Of a stretch of 64,000 nucleotides of DNA, positions 7,060-15,645 are shown in pieces (the stretch's first letter is position 1; every line of letters begins with the position of its first letter). Origin of the DNA: an uncultured Muribaculaceae bacterium (GTDB taxonomy: Bacteria > Bacteroidota > Bacteroidia > Bacteroidales > Muribaculaceae); assembly GCA_910586975.1 (NCBI GenBank), contig CAJUKX010000003.1:88726-152725 (forward strand). The letters run 5' to 3'. Under the pieces are notes generated by a model, which saw only the letters and a program-made list of their open reading frames with translations, was not told where the DNA came from and did not search any database. A program made the translations under genes and the position numbers.

Positions 7060-9852
7060 ATGTCTGAAAAATATATCGAAATAAAAGGGGCTAAGGTAAA
7101 TAATCTCAAAAACATAGACCTGAAACTGCCCCGTGGCAAATTTATAGTCTTTACCGGGCTAAGCGGCTCGGGCAAATCTTCGCTCGCCTTCGACACTCTG
7201 TATGCCGAGGGCCGCCGTCGCTATGTGGAGAGTCTGTCATCTTACGCCAGACAATTCCTGGGCAAGATGACCAAGCCCGAGTGCGACTTCATTCGCGGTC
7301 TGCCACCTGCCGTGGCTATAGAGCAGAAGGTTAATACGCGCAATCCTCGCTCCACCGTGGGTACCTCTACCGAAATTTACGACTACTTGCGGCTGCTGTT
7401 TGCCAGAGTCGGCAAGACCATATCGCCCGTAAGCGGCGCTGTGGTGAAGAAGCATACTATCGAAGATGTAGTGGCCGGAGCACTCGAAGCCGGCATAGGC
7501 ACACGTATAGCAGTGGTGGCGCCTATGACTCTGCCCGAAGACCGCGACATGGCCACTCAACTCGAAATACTGCAAAAAGAGGGATTCTCGCGTCTGGTTA
7601 ACAAGGATGGAGAGTTCATTGATATAACTGATGCGGTCAACGACCCTGAATTTCTTAAATCCACCGAATTTGATTTGCTTATCGACCGCCTGGCCGTAAG
7701 CGATGACCGTGATGAACAGTCGCGTTTGGCCGAAAGTGCCGAAACCGCCTTTTATGAAGGCAACGACCGCTGCGCACTGCTCATTTTTGCCGAGCGTGGA
7801 AAGAAACCTCAGCGACTCAACTTCTCAAAACGATTTGAAGCCGACGGACTGATATTTGCCGAGCCATCCGACCAGATGTTCAATTTCAACAATCCCTTTG
7901 GAGCGTGCCCTACATGCGAGGGATTCGGTATGGCACTGGGAATTGATGAGGGTCTGGTAGTGCCCGACCCCTCGAAGTCGGTTTACGATGATGCCGTGGC
8001 ACCGTGGCGAGGCCCGTCGATGAGCGAATGGAAACGCGATTTCATACACCATGCAGCTTCCTTCCCCACCCCGTTCCCCATCCACCGCCCATATTTCCAA
8101 TTGTCTGACGCTGAAAAAAAGATTCTTTGGCAGGGATATGGCGACTGGATCGGCATAGACGGCTTCTTCCGCTGGATGGAGACTCAGCGCCACAAAATCC
8201 AGTATCGCGTGATGTACTCGCGTTACCGTGCCAAAACCATCTGTCCCGACTGCCACGGCGCACGTCTGCGCCCCGCAGCTTTGAATGTCAAAATCAACGG
8301 CCTCACCATCGCCGACCTCGTAAAGATGCCGGTGAGCAAACTGCAACAATGGTTTGCAGATCTTAGCTTTGACGACAACGACGCCAAGGTATCGGCCCGC
8401 TTGTTGACAGAAATACGCAACCGTCTGAGCTACCTTGTAGAGGTAGGTCTGGGTTACCTCACCCTCGACCGTCTGAGCAATTCGCTCTCGGGCGGCGAAA
8501 GCCAGCGCATCAACCTTGCTACATCATTAGGTTCGAGCCTTGTAGGTTCATTATATATCCTCGATGAGCCTTCAATAGGGCTTCATCCACGTGACACTGA
8601 ACGACTTATCGGGGTTTTGCGCAAGCTCCAGGGACTTGGCAACACAGTGGTAGTGGTTGAGCACGATGAGGAAATAATGCGCTCGGCCGACATTCTGGTT
8701 GATGTAGGTCCCGAAGCCGGCCGTCATGGCGGCGAAATAGTATTCAACGGACCTATTGACCTCTTGCCCGCAGCAGAACGCTCATATACAGCCAAATATC
8801 TTACCGGCAAGCTGTCAATACCCACTCCGTCAAAGCGGCGCAAGTGGAAAGACTACGTAGAGATAACACACGCTACCGAACACAATCTCAAGGATGTATC
8901 GGTAAAATTTCCATTGGGCGTACTCACCGTAGTCACCGGCGTAAGCGGCTCGGGCAAATCCACCCTGGTCAGCAATATACTCTACAGGTCTTTGGGCCGA
9001 TATCTTGGCACGGAGCAGGCCCTGCCGGGGCGTCACGGCGAGCTGCGCGGCGATCTGAGCCGTGTGGGCGACGTTGTTATGGTTGACCAGAACCCCATAG
9101 GCAAGTCATCACGCTCAAATCCGGCCACTTACCTCAAGGCATACGACGAGATACGCGAGCTGTTTGCATCGCAACAGATGTCAAAGCAAATGGGATTCAC
9201 CCCAATGTACTTCTCTTTCAACACCGAGGGCGGACGCTGCGAGGAATGTAAAGGCGAGGGCGTTATAACCATACCGATGCAATTTCTGGCCGATGTGGTA
9301 GTACCCTGCGAGGTATGCCACGGACAACGCTTCAAGAAAGAAATTCTCGAAGTGAAATACCGCGACAAAAATATCAGCGACATACTCGACATGACTGTAG
9401 CCCAAGCCATAGAGTTCTTCTCTGAGACCGACGGAACCATACAGCGCCGCATAGTCAAGCGACTGCAGCCACTCAAAGACGTAGGACTGGGATATATCAA
9501 ACTCGGCCAATCGTCGTCCACACTGTCGGGCGGTGAGAATCAGCGTGTGAAACTCGCATCGTTCCTTGCCGACGACCGCGCCAAGCCCACTGTATTCATA
9601 TTCGACGAACCCACCACCGGTCTGCATTTCCACGATATAAGCGTGCTGCTCAATTCGTTTGACCGCCTGATAGCTAAGGGGCATACACTCATAATAATAG
9701 AGCATAACCTTGATGTGATAAAATGCGCTGACCACATCATAGACCTCGGCCCTGACGGCGGAGATGCCGGTGGTAATATCGTAGCCACAGGCACACCCGA
9801 GCAGATTGCCCGATGCCCCGACAGCATCACCGGTAAATATCTGAAGTTATAA
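7060..9852 (+). CDS. uvrA: Excinuclease ABC subunit A
   Basis: UvrA is the damage-recognition ATPase of nucleotide excision repair; it dimerises and loads UvrB on DNA in the cytoplasm. The protein is 930 residues, near the usual 940. Visible features are Walker A GLSGSGKS (33-40), a first zinc-binding pair (CPTCEG with CPDCHG), ABC signature LSGGESQR, second Walker A GVSGSGKS, the C-terminal zinc finger (CEECKGEG paired with CEVCHGQRF), and second signature LSGGENQR followed by FIFDEPTTGLH. The start was set at the ATG at 7060. The longer in-frame GTG start at 7033 would add nine residues translated from the end of an inverted-repeat element and is unlikely to be used. Confidence 0.97.
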   Translation: MSEKYIEIKGAKVNNLKNIDLKLPRGKFIVFTGLSGSGKSSLAFDTLYAEGRRRYVESLSSYARQFLGKMTKPECDFIRGLPPAVAIEQKVNTRNPRSTVGTSTEIYDYLRLLFARVGKTISPVSGAVVKKHTIEDVVAGALEAGIGTRIAVVAPMTLPEDRDMATQLEILQKEGFSRLVNKDGEFIDITDAVNDPEFLKSTEFDLLIDRLAVSDDRDEQSRLAESAETAFYEGNDRCALLIFAERGKKPQRLNFSKRFEADGLIFAEPSDQMFNFNNPFGACPTCEGFGMALGIDEGLVVPDPSKSVYDDAVAPWRGPSMSEWKRDFIHHAASFPTPFPIHRPYFQLSDAEKKILWQGYGDWIGIDGFFRWMETQRHKIQYRVMYSRYRAKTICPDCHGARLRPAALNVKINGLTIADLVKMPVSKLQQWFADLSFDDNDAKVSARLLTEIRNRLSYLVEVGLGYLTLDRLSNSLSGGESQRINLATSLGSSLVGSLYILDEPSIGLHPRDTERLIGVLRKLQGLGNTVVVVEHDEEIMRSADILVDVGPEAGRHGGEIVFNGPIDLLPAAERSYTAKYLTGKLSIPTPSKRRKWKDYVEITHATEHNLKDVSVKFPLGVLTVVTGVSGSGKSTLVSNILYRSLGRYLGTEQALPGRHGELRGDLSRVGDVVMVDQNPIGKSSRSNPATYLKAYDEIRELFASQQMSKQMGFTPMYFSFNTEGGRCEECKGEGVITIPMQFLADVVVPCEVCHGQRFKKEILEVKYRDKNISDILDMTVAQAIEFFSETDGTIQRRIVKRLQPLKDVGLGYIKLGQSSSTLSGGENQRVKLASFLADDRAKPTVFIFDEPTTGLHFHDISVLLNSFDRLIAKGHTLIIIEHNLDVIKCADHIIDLGPDGGDAGGNIVATGTPEQIARCPDSITGKYLKL

Positions 9853-10041
9853 GTGTGGGATTAAAGCTCATATTTTCTCCCTACTTAATTTGCCAATTTT
9901 TGAAAAGTACGTAAAAATTTATGATTTTATCCATACTTTTTGATATTTTATGAAAAAACATAGGGAGAAAAATACAGAACACCACTCCTTCTATCGCTGC
10001 TTTCGTTACGAAAAACGAGGTTGTCACACATATTTTTCTAT

Positions 10042-10096
10042 AGTGTCTTGCATACAAGACAAAAAATAGCTAATTTTGTCCTGTCAGCAAGACACT
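10042..10096 (+). promoter_or_regulatory. Palindromic operator-like cluster with promoter, upstream of a gene remnant
   Basis: AGTGTCTTGC (10042-10051) is the exact complement of GCAAGACACT (10087-10096). A third half-site (CAAGACA, 10055-10061) makes a nearer palindrome with the first. Between them lies TAATTTTG (10071-10078), a match to the -7 consensus. A repressor site straddling a promoter is a reasonable reading. Confidence 0.45.
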
Positions 10097-10102
10097 ACAG
10101 CT

Positions 10103-10240
10103 ATGATAAACAATGAAACGCTTCGCGAGGTGATGCTTGAAAACCGTACTGAGGTTATGATGCACATCCATTTCAAGCATATAAACAGGGTGAAACTCTC
10201 ACGAGTTTCACCCTGTTGCATTTATATGATTCTCAATATC
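10103..10240 (+). pseudogene. 5' remnant of a gene, possibly an AAA/DUF4143-type ATPase
   Basis: An ATG at 10103 opens a frame beginning MINNETLREVMLENRTEV, which resembles the conserved first residues of the Bacteroidales AAA-14/DUF4143 ATPases (from memory, of the form 'MIxNExLxxVxxxQR'). After about 20 residues the similarity stops and the frame runs through the terminator hairpin into the tail of the oppositely oriented dehydratase gene. With the promoter and operator-like palindromes kept upstream, it looks like the leftover 5' end of a deleted gene. The assignment rests on a short motif and is uncertain. Confidence 0.35.
10184..10217. terminator. Terminator of the threonine dehydratase gene
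   Basis: A perfect 15-bp stem (AACAGGGTGAAACTC and its complement) has a 4-nt loop. It lies 22 nt beyond the stop of the minus-strand dehydratase gene. Confidence 0.75.
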
Positions 10241-11435
10241 AATTCAGCACATCAAAGCCCTTTGATACCAAAGCGTTGCGAATCTGGTCTATGTGGGCCG
10301 AATCGCGTGTTTCGATTTCAAGACGTATCGAGCAACCGTTGATTTCAGTGTTGGAGTTGGCACGTTCGTGTGTCACCGATATCACGTTTGCACCTTCGTC
10401 GGCAATGGCGTGAAGTACACTTGCAAGCTGTCCGGGCTTGTCAAACAGGTCTATTATAAATGTATAGTGACGACCGCTCTTTGCAAGCCCGCGGGTGATT
10501 ACACGGTTGAGGGTATTTACATCGATATTGCCGCCCGATACAATGCACACCACCTTCTTGCCGGCTACAGGCAGTTTATTGAACATAACGGCAGCTACGG
10601 CCACAGCACCGGCACCTTCGGCCACCACTTTCTGGCGTTCCATAAGGGCAAGAATGGCTGCAGCGGTTTCATCATCATTTACGGTGACAATTTCGTCTAC
10701 ATACTTTTTGCAAAGCTCGTATGTATTCTCGCCGGGCTGTTTCACGGCAATACCGTCGGCTATGGTAGACACATTTTCAAGACGCACAGGCTCGCCTGTG
10801 TGAATGGAACGCTCCATAGAGGGGGCTCCGGCAGCCTGCACACCATATACTTTCACATCAGGGCGAAGGGTCTTGATGGCAAAGGCCACACCCGATATCA
10901 GACCGCCGCCGCCGATAGGAACAACTACAGCGTCCACGTCGGGCAACTGCTCGAGTATTTCAAGACCAATAGTGCCCTGGCCGGCTATCACAAGGTCATC
11001 ATCAAAGGGATGCACAAAGGTGTATCCATGTTCTTTCTGCAACTCAATGGCTTTGGCATAAGCATCGTCATACACACCCGGCACCAGACATACATCGGCG
11101 CCATATCCCTTGGTAGCCTCCACCTTTGAGATGGGAGCACCGGCCGGCAGACATATCAGCGCCTTGATACCGTTGTGGGTAGCACCCAGAGCCACACCCT
11201 GCGCGTGATTACCGGCAGAGCAGGCTATAACACCCTTTTTCTTTTCTTCCTCAGAAAGCTGAGAGATTTTATAGTAGGCACCGCGCAGCTTGAACGAACC
11301 TGTAAGCTGCAGGTTTTCGGTCTTGAGATATAGTTGGCAATCGGTAGTAATTCTCGGAGCCGGGATAACGTCGGTCTTACGGGCAACACCCTTCAGTACA
11401 GCCGCGGCGTTGAAGATTTCACTTATGTTGAGCAT
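10239..11435 (-). CDS. ilvA: Threonine ammonia-lyase (threonine dehydratase)
   Basis: This is the PLP-dependent deamination of threonine to 2-oxobutanoate, the entry step to isoleucine or, in catabolic versions, to propionate. The protein is 398 residues. PLP Lys49 sits in TGSFKLRGA; SAGNHAQGVA is the substrate-binding loop, and the glycine loop GGGGLISG binds the cofactor phosphate. The C-terminal ACT-like domain (about 325-398, YTFIIDLFDKPGQLASVLH) matches the short type of enzyme with one ACT domain. It is a single-gene unit with its own promoter and terminator and is divergent from the nuclease gene. Whether it is biosynthetic (ilvA) or catabolic (tdcB-like) cannot be decided here, so the gene symbol is approximate. 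Confidence 0.92.
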   Translation of the reverse strand: MLNISEIFNAAAVLKGVARKTDVIPAPRITTDCQLYLKTENLQLTGSFKLRGAYYKISQLSEEEKKKGVIACSAGNHAQGVALGATHNGIKALICLPAGAPISKVEATKGYGADVCLVPGVYDDAYAKAIELQKEHGYTFVHPFDDDLVIAGQGTIGLEILEQLPDVDAVVVPIGGGGLISGVAFAIKTLRPDVKVYGVQAAGAPSMERSIHTGEPVRLENVSTIADGIAVKQPGENTYELCKKYVDEIVTVNDDETAAAILALMERQKVVAEGAGAVAVAAVMFNKLPVAGKKVVCIVSGGNIDVNTLNRVITRGLAKSGRHYTFIIDLFDKPGQLASVLHAIADEGANVISVTHERANSNTEINGCSIRLEIETRDSAHIDQIRNALVSKGFDVLN

Positions 11436-11461
11436 GGTACAAAATTTGTTTTTTTATATCA

Positions 11462-11469
11462 CAAAGTTA
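11462..11469 (-). promoter_or_regulatory. -7 element for the threonine dehydratase gene
   Basis: On the minus strand this reads TAACTTTG, 27 nt upstream of the ATG. A clear -33 TTTG was not found. Confidence 0.5.
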
Positions 11470-11512
11470 AGTATAATTTCCTCACATTGTCCCACTCAAG
11501 CTATTTTTTTTG

Positions 11513-11520
11513 TATCTTTG
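11513..11520 (+). promoter_or_regulatory. -7 element for the S1/P1 nuclease gene
   Basis: TATCTTTG lies 21 nt upstream of the nuclease ATG, with a weak ATTG at 11486-11489 as -33. Confidence 0.5.
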
Positions 11521-11541
11521 CCTATAAATTTTTTAAGAATT

Positions 11542-12327
11542 ATGAAGAAAGTAATACTTACAATTGTCTGCGCCCTCGGATTCCTTAACGCATCGGCATG
11601 GAGCCAGAAGGGTCATGATGTCACAGCCTATATCGCCGAGAAGCACCTCACACCTGCCACCAAGGCTGCGGTTGATTCTATTCTCGAAGGCAAGTCAATG
11701 GTTTACTGGGCCAACTGGCTCGACAACGCATCGCATCAGTCTGAAATGGCCTATACAAAAACATGGCACTACAAGAATATTGATGCCAATGTGGATTATG
11801 ACCAATCGCCACTTAACGAAAAAGGCGACGTGATACGTGCCATCGAAAGTCAAGTAAAAATTCTTTCAGACGCTTCCACCACTCCCGAACAGGCTGCACT
11901 GGCCATGAAAATCCTTGTACACTGCATGGGCGACATGCACCAGCCTATGCACATGGGGCATCTGAGCGACCTGGGCGGTAACAAGACCAAGGTTAAATTC
12001 TTCAACCGCGACACCAACCTGCACAGCATCTGGGATTCGAGTCTCGTGGAATCCGGCCACAAATGGAGCTATACCGAATGGCAGGACCAGATAGACCGCG
12101 CTACCGCCGAAGAGGAAGCTCAGATACTCTCAGGCACTGTCAACGATTGGGGTAAGGAAACCTACGAGATTGCAGGACGATGCTATAAATACTTCCGGCC
12201 CGGCAGCAACGTGATGTACGACCAGGTGGCCGCATGGACCCCGGTAATAGAACAGCAACTGCTGCGCGGAGGATTGCGCCTGGCCCACGTGCTCAACACC
12301 ATCTACGACCCGCAATACAATAAATAA
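11542..12327 (+). CDS. S1/P1-type zinc-dependent nuclease, exported
   Basis: The family hydrolyses single-stranded DNA/RNA and 3'-nucleotides using three zinc ions. The protein is 261 residues with a signal peptide (1-19, ending ASA). Trp20 follows the cleavage site, so it would become the mature N-terminal residue, as in nuclease P1 where Trp1 is a zinc ligand; WSQKGH then gives the first His (25). Further ligands are seen in HCMGDMHQPMHMGH, with the His/Asp pattern HxxxDxHxxxH, and in NLHSIWDSSLVE. The ATG at 11542 was chosen because the upstream extension overlaps the divergent promoter and lacks a signal. It is probably periplasmic, serving nucleotide scavenging. Confidence 0.92.
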   Translation: MKKVILTIVCALGFLNASAWSQKGHDVTAYIAEKHLTPATKAAVDSILEGKSMVYWANWLDNASHQSEMAYTKTWHYKNIDANVDYDQSPLNEKGDVIRAIESQVKILSDASTTPEQAALAMKILVHCMGDMHQPMHMGHLSDLGGNKTKVKFFNRDTNLHSIWDSSLVESGHKWSYTEWQDQIDRATAEEEAQILSGTVNDWGKETYEIAGRCYKYFRPGSNVMYDQVAAWTPVIEQQLLRGGLRLAHVLNTIYDPQYNK

Positions 12328-12340
12328 AATTAACTAATTC

Positions 12341-12373
12341 AAACCGGTTTAATACTTTTTATTAAACCGGTTT
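12341..12373 (+). terminator. Terminator after the S1/P1 nuclease gene
   Basis: The arms AAACCGGTTTAATA and TATTAAACCGGTTT form a 14-bp stem with a short T-rich loop, followed by TTCTT. Confidence 0.75.
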
Positions 12374-12374
12374 C

Positions 12375-12427
12375 TTCTAACAAACGTTAATAGTAAGTAA
12401 TAGCAACTATTCTAACAAACGTTAATA
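12375..12427 (+). repeat. Pair of 18-bp direct repeats upstream of the malic enzyme gene
   Basis: TTCTAACAAACGTTAATA occurs at 12375-12392 and again, identically, at 12410-12427, a start-to-start spacing of 35 bp. Each contains the palindrome AACGTT. The second copy ends 33 nt before the malic enzyme ATG, a position suited to an operator. Confidence 0.7.
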
Positions 12428-12460
12428 ATAGAAACATCTATCGTAAAAAAGATATCAAAA

Positions 12461-13789
12461 ATGGGAAATAACATAGAACAGGAAGCCCTCAATTATCATC
12501 GCTATCCAAAACCGGGTAAAATCGAAATAGTACCCACCAAGCCATATAATACTCCCGACGACCTCTCGCTGGCATATTCGCCCGGTGTGGCTTATCCCTG
12601 CTTGAAAATAAAGGATAATCCCGCCGACATATACGAATATACCAACCGCGGCAATCTCGTTGCCGTAATTTCAAACGGTACTGCCGTATTGGGTCTGGGA
12701 AACATCGGAGCAAAAGCATCAAAGCCTGTAATGGAGGGTAAAGCTTTGCTGTTCAAGATATTTGCCGGTCTTGATGCCTTCGATATAGAGATCGACGAGC
12801 AAGATCCCGCCCGTTTTGTCGAGACGGTAAAATCGTTGGCTCCAACCTTTGGCGGGGTCAACCTCGAAGACATCAAAGCACCCGAATGTTTTGAAATCGA
12901 GAACCGTCTGCGCGACGAGTGCGACATACCCATCATGCACGATGACCAGCACGGCACGGCAATCATATCGGCTGCCGGACTGCTCAATGCCCTCGAGATT
13001 CAGGGAAAGCGTATCAGTCAGGTAAAACTGGTTGTTAACGGTGCCGGTGCTGCCGCCATGGCCTGCACTCGCCTGTACTGCTCGCTGGGTGTGAAGAAGG
13101 AGAATGTGATAATGTGCGACTCGCATGGTGTGATCAGTGCCGACCGCGACGACCTCAACCGCTTCAAGCGCGACTTCGCCACATCGCGTACCGATGCCCG
13201 CACTCTGGCCGAAGCCCTCAAAGGCGCCGATGTATTCGTAGGACTGTCAGTAGCCAATGTGCTCACTACCGAAATGGTACGCAGCATGGCTCCCCGCCCC
13301 ATAGTGTTCGCTCTGGCCAACCCTAACCCCGAAATCACTTACGAAAACGCCATTGCATCGCGCGACGACCTGATTTTTGCAACCGGACGCTCTGACTATC
13401 CCAACCAGATAAACAATGTGCTCGGATTCCCCTACATATTCCGTGCCGCGCTTGACTGCCGCGCCACCTGTATAAACGAGGAGATGAAGAAGGCCGCCGC
13501 CGTAGCCATAGCCTCGCTCGCACACGCCCCCGTGCCCGAACACATCGCTAAAGCTTACGGTGTGAGCAACCTTAGCTTCGGCAAGGATTACATTCTTCCC
13601 AAGCCATTCGACCCGCGTCTGCTCACCACAGTAGCACCGGCCATAATACGTGCGGCTGAAGAAAGCGGCGTGGCACACCGCCACATCGAGGACTTCGACT
13701 CATACATCCTCGGCCTTGAAAAAATCATCTGCGACAACGATACCCTCGTTCAGTACCTCATAAAGATGAGTAAAGTCTGCGCCGAATAA
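12461..13789 (+). CDS. NAD(P)-dependent malic enzyme, single-domain form
   Basis: The enzyme oxidatively decarboxylates malate to pyruvate, linking the C4 pool to pyruvate and reducing power in the cytoplasm. The protein is 442 residues. Motifs are YSPGVAYPCL near the N-terminus, GNIGAKASKPVMEGKA with the catalytic lysine region, a metal-binding HDDQHGTA, the Rossmann glycines VVNGAGAAA, and FALANPNPE. The sequence stops after the malic enzyme domain. Many Bacteroidetes and proteobacterial MaeB-type enzymes are about 750 residues because of a fused phosphotransacetylase-like domain, which is absent here. No remnant of it is seen in the 85 nt that follow. Confidence 0.92.
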   Translation: MGNNIEQEALNYHRYPKPGKIEIVPTKPYNTPDDLSLAYSPGVAYPCLKIKDNPADIYEYTNRGNLVAVISNGTAVLGLGNIGAKASKPVMEGKALLFKIFAGLDAFDIEIDEQDPARFVETVKSLAPTFGGVNLEDIKAPECFEIENRLRDECDIPIMHDDQHGTAIISAAGLLNALEIQGKRISQVKLVVNGAGAAAMACTRLYCSLGVKKENVIMCDSHGVISADRDDLNRFKRDFATSRTDARTLAEALKGADVFVGLSVANVLTTEMVRSMAPRPIVFALANPNPEITYENAIASRDDLIFATGRSDYPNQINNVLGFPYIFRAALDCRATCINEEMKKAAAVAIASLAHAPVPEHIAKAYGVSNLSFGKDYILPKPFDPRLLTTVAPAIIRAAEESGVAHRHIEDFDSYILGLEKIICDNDTLVQYLIKMSKVCAE

Positions 13790-13812
13790 GACATAAAGAT
13801 ACTATAACACAT

Positions 13813-13852
13813 CAGAGCCTGTCTGCACCAATAACGATGCGGGCAGGCTCTG
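13813..13852 (+). terminator. Hairpin after the malic enzyme gene
   Basis: CAGAGCCTG (13813-13821) pairs with CAGGCTCTG (13844-13852) and encloses a smaller stem. No strong T run follows, so termination is inferred. Confidence 0.5.
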
Positions 13853-13874
13853 AAAGTATTCGGGGGGGGGAAGC

Positions 13875-14759
13875 TCAGAATAAGGTAGTAATACCGAATG
13901 AAAGGCTTGAGAAGTCGGGTGATGCGTTACCCGATGTACGCAGCACCGACTGTGGTGTCCAGCGTCCGTATACGCCTATCCAGTTGTTGAATTTGTAGAC
14001 ACCTATGAGGTCTACGGTGAAAAAGCGTGTATTGATGTCACCGTTATACTCTTTAACTTCATTTCCTGCCTCATTCACCCACTTGGAGCTCATGCCGGCG
14101 TGGGTGGTCATATTGAGTATGACACCGAGTTTGAAGTTAGCGCGTCGGCCTATATTCTGATGCCACATAATTGGAAAACCTGCGCGCACCACCTTGATTT
14201 GCGAACCGCGAGCCTGCACACCTTCGGGGAAAGCTCCGCACATCACTTTGCCCTGATCATCGAGCATAAATCGGGTATTTCCCTTTGAATTGCGGTAAGT
14301 ACGCCAGTCCATACCGAAACCGATTGACAAGAACGACCTCGCAGCTATACGCCTGCGGTAGGCGAGCATGTTGACCAACGAGATTTCCCAGGACTTGCCC
14401 AGCTCGAATCCGGCCTGTGCCGGTGCGCCGTTGGCATTGACCAGACCTATGCAAAGGCCGCTGATGATAATATCGTCCTTACTGTCGCAGTTCTTATTAC
14501 CAATACGTATCGCGCCGTAATCAATCCATTCATTTGACTTGATTTTAACGTTATCAGAATATTTTTCCTCGAAAGTATACCTGAAGTTCTCATCAGCATC
14601 GTTGCCCTTCACCACTATCTTCATGGCTTCGCGGCTGTCGGTGATGGTTATGGTATCAGGATTGTTTATCGACATTATTGTGTCAGGCCTGTTTTCATTG
14701 GCAAAAATGGCGCCGGCGGCAACCAGCAGTGATATTGTGGCTATTACTAAACGTTTCAT
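13875..14759 (-). CDS. Outer-membrane beta-barrel-like protein, last gene of the sigma-factor operon
   Basis: The protein is 294 residues with a signal peptide (about 1-20, ending IFAN). The N-terminal 100 residues contain a short beta segment (AMKIVVKGNDADENFRYTF) that matches the equivalent segment of the upstream neighbour (TKLHVTGTADDPNYNYKFEI). The rest is a beta-barrel with strands such as FLSIGFGMDWRTY, VVRAGFPIMWH and NFKLGVILNM and a final SFGITTLF ending in phenylalanine. It lies 6 nt after its paralogue in the same operon. A run of nine C residues (coding strand) begins 6 nt after the stop codon. Confidence 0.75.
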   Translation of the reverse strand: MKRLVIATISLLVAAGAIFANENRPDTIMSINNPDTITITDSREAMKIVVKGNDADENFRYTFEEKYSDNVKIKSNEWIDYGAIRIGNKNCDSKDDIIISGLCIGLVNANGAPAQAGFELGKSWEISLVNMLAYRRRIAARSFLSIGFGMDWRTYRNSKGNTRFMLDDQGKVMCGAFPEGVQARGSQIKVVRAGFPIMWHQNIGRRANFKLGVILNMTTHAGMSSKWVNEAGNEVKEYNGDINTRFFTVDLIGVYKFNNWIGVYGRWTPQSVLRTSGNASPDFSSLSFGITTLF

Positions 14760-14765
14760 GATTTT

Positions 14766-15644
14766 TTAGAAATTAAATGAAAGACCCAGTGAGATAGTTT
14801 TGAATTCAGGACCGTAGACCGTGGTGAAGTCGCTCAGCGGACGGTAGTGTACCGTCACACCCACTGCATCGTCAAAACCAAGAGTTCCCACCAATTCAAA
14901 ATTGAGCTGACGCTGGTGTAATCCTTTGAAATTCTCGGTATATTTGGTGTCGCCCACTTCCCAGGTAGAGTTGGCCTTGGAGTGTACATTCCATATACCC
15001 GCCGCTCCTATCGAGAATTTGAACGCCTTGTATATGGGCGCTGTGAACATAAACGGAAAACGCACCTCGCACTCGAGAATTTTGGATGAACGCACCTTTT
15101 CGCCTTCAGCCGGGGCGTCGAGCGTGAGGTGTCCGTCGTTGAGATACAGGCGACGGTCGTGCTTGAACGATATACTGCGCACGCCCAACCCTATACCGAA
15201 AGTGAACTTTACACGTCGGTTTACATCGGGCAACCAGTTGAACGAAATAACACGTCCAATGCCTAATTCCCATGAAGTCTTCATACCCGAGCTTTTGGCC
15301 TCAGGCCACATCATGTCGATGTAAATATCTTCACCGCCAGAGATAAAAGTTGATTTCAAACGGCCGTCATTCTTAAGGAAGGGTAAATTCAAGCCCCATT
15401 CCTCAGTGCTGTTGGAGTTGGAATCCCCGGTTGTCTCATCGTTTTTTATTTCAAACTTGTAGTTATAATTAGGATCGTCGGCTGTGCCGGTAACGTGCAG
15501 CTTCGTTACACCGTTTTCTTTTACAACTACTACAGATTTAGGTTTGATGATGGTTTTAACCGTTGTATCGGCGGGTATTGAGTCTGCCTGGGCAAATCCG
15601 AGCACAGGAATTACAGCCATTAATATTACGATTATATTTTTCAT
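14766..15644 (-). CDS. Outer-membrane beta-barrel-like protein, paralogue of the downstream gene
   Basis: The protein is 292 residues with a signal peptide (1-19, ending GFAQ). The architecture is the same as the protein at 13875: a short N-terminal strand block followed by a barrel (WELGIGRVISFNWL, FTFGIGLGVRSISF, FMFTAPIYKAFKFSIGAAGIW, FELVGTLGFDDAVGVTVHYR) ending in LGLSFNF. The gene starts 1 nt from the stop of the small secreted gene upstream. Such proteins commonly sit at the end of Bacteroidetes ECF sigma-factor operons and may report on envelope state. The function has not been established. Confidence 0.75.
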   Translation of the reverse strand: MKNIIVILMAVIPVLGFAQADSIPADTTVKTIIKPKSVVVVKENGVTKLHVTGTADDPNYNYKFEIKNDETTGDSNSNSTEEWGLNLPFLKNDGRLKSTFISGGEDIYIDMMWPEAKSSGMKTSWELGIGRVISFNWLPDVNRRVKFTFGIGLGVRSISFKHDRRLYLNDGHLTLDAPAEGEKVRSSKILECEVRFPFMFTAPIYKAFKFSIGAAGIWNVHSKANSTWEVGDTKYTENFKGLHQRQLNFELVGTLGFDDAVGVTVHYRPLSDFTTVYGPEFKTISLGLSFNF

Positions 15645-15645
15645 A

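Larger units (their letters stand above)
9853..10238. other. Intergenic region between uvrA and the threonine dehydratase gene
   Basis: The first 120 nt are AT-rich and bounded by an 11-bp inverted repeat, TTTTCTCCCTA at 9873-9883 and TAGGGAGAAAA at 9961-9971. The second half holds a promoter-like region with GTCTTGC half-sites, a short remnant ORF (10103 onward) and a strong hairpin at 10184-10217. No intact gene is seen. Confidence 0.6.

Noticed and set aside
10293..11129. A 278-codon plus-strand frame opposite threonine dehydratase
   Set aside because: It is antisense to a well-conserved enzyme, with no start region or similarity of its own.
13862..13870. Run of nine G residues, possible phase-variation tract
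   Set aside because: It lies 4-12 nt beyond the stop codon of the barrel gene at 13875 and outside any coding region or promoter, so slippage would not switch a gene. It could still be a sequencing or assembly weak point.
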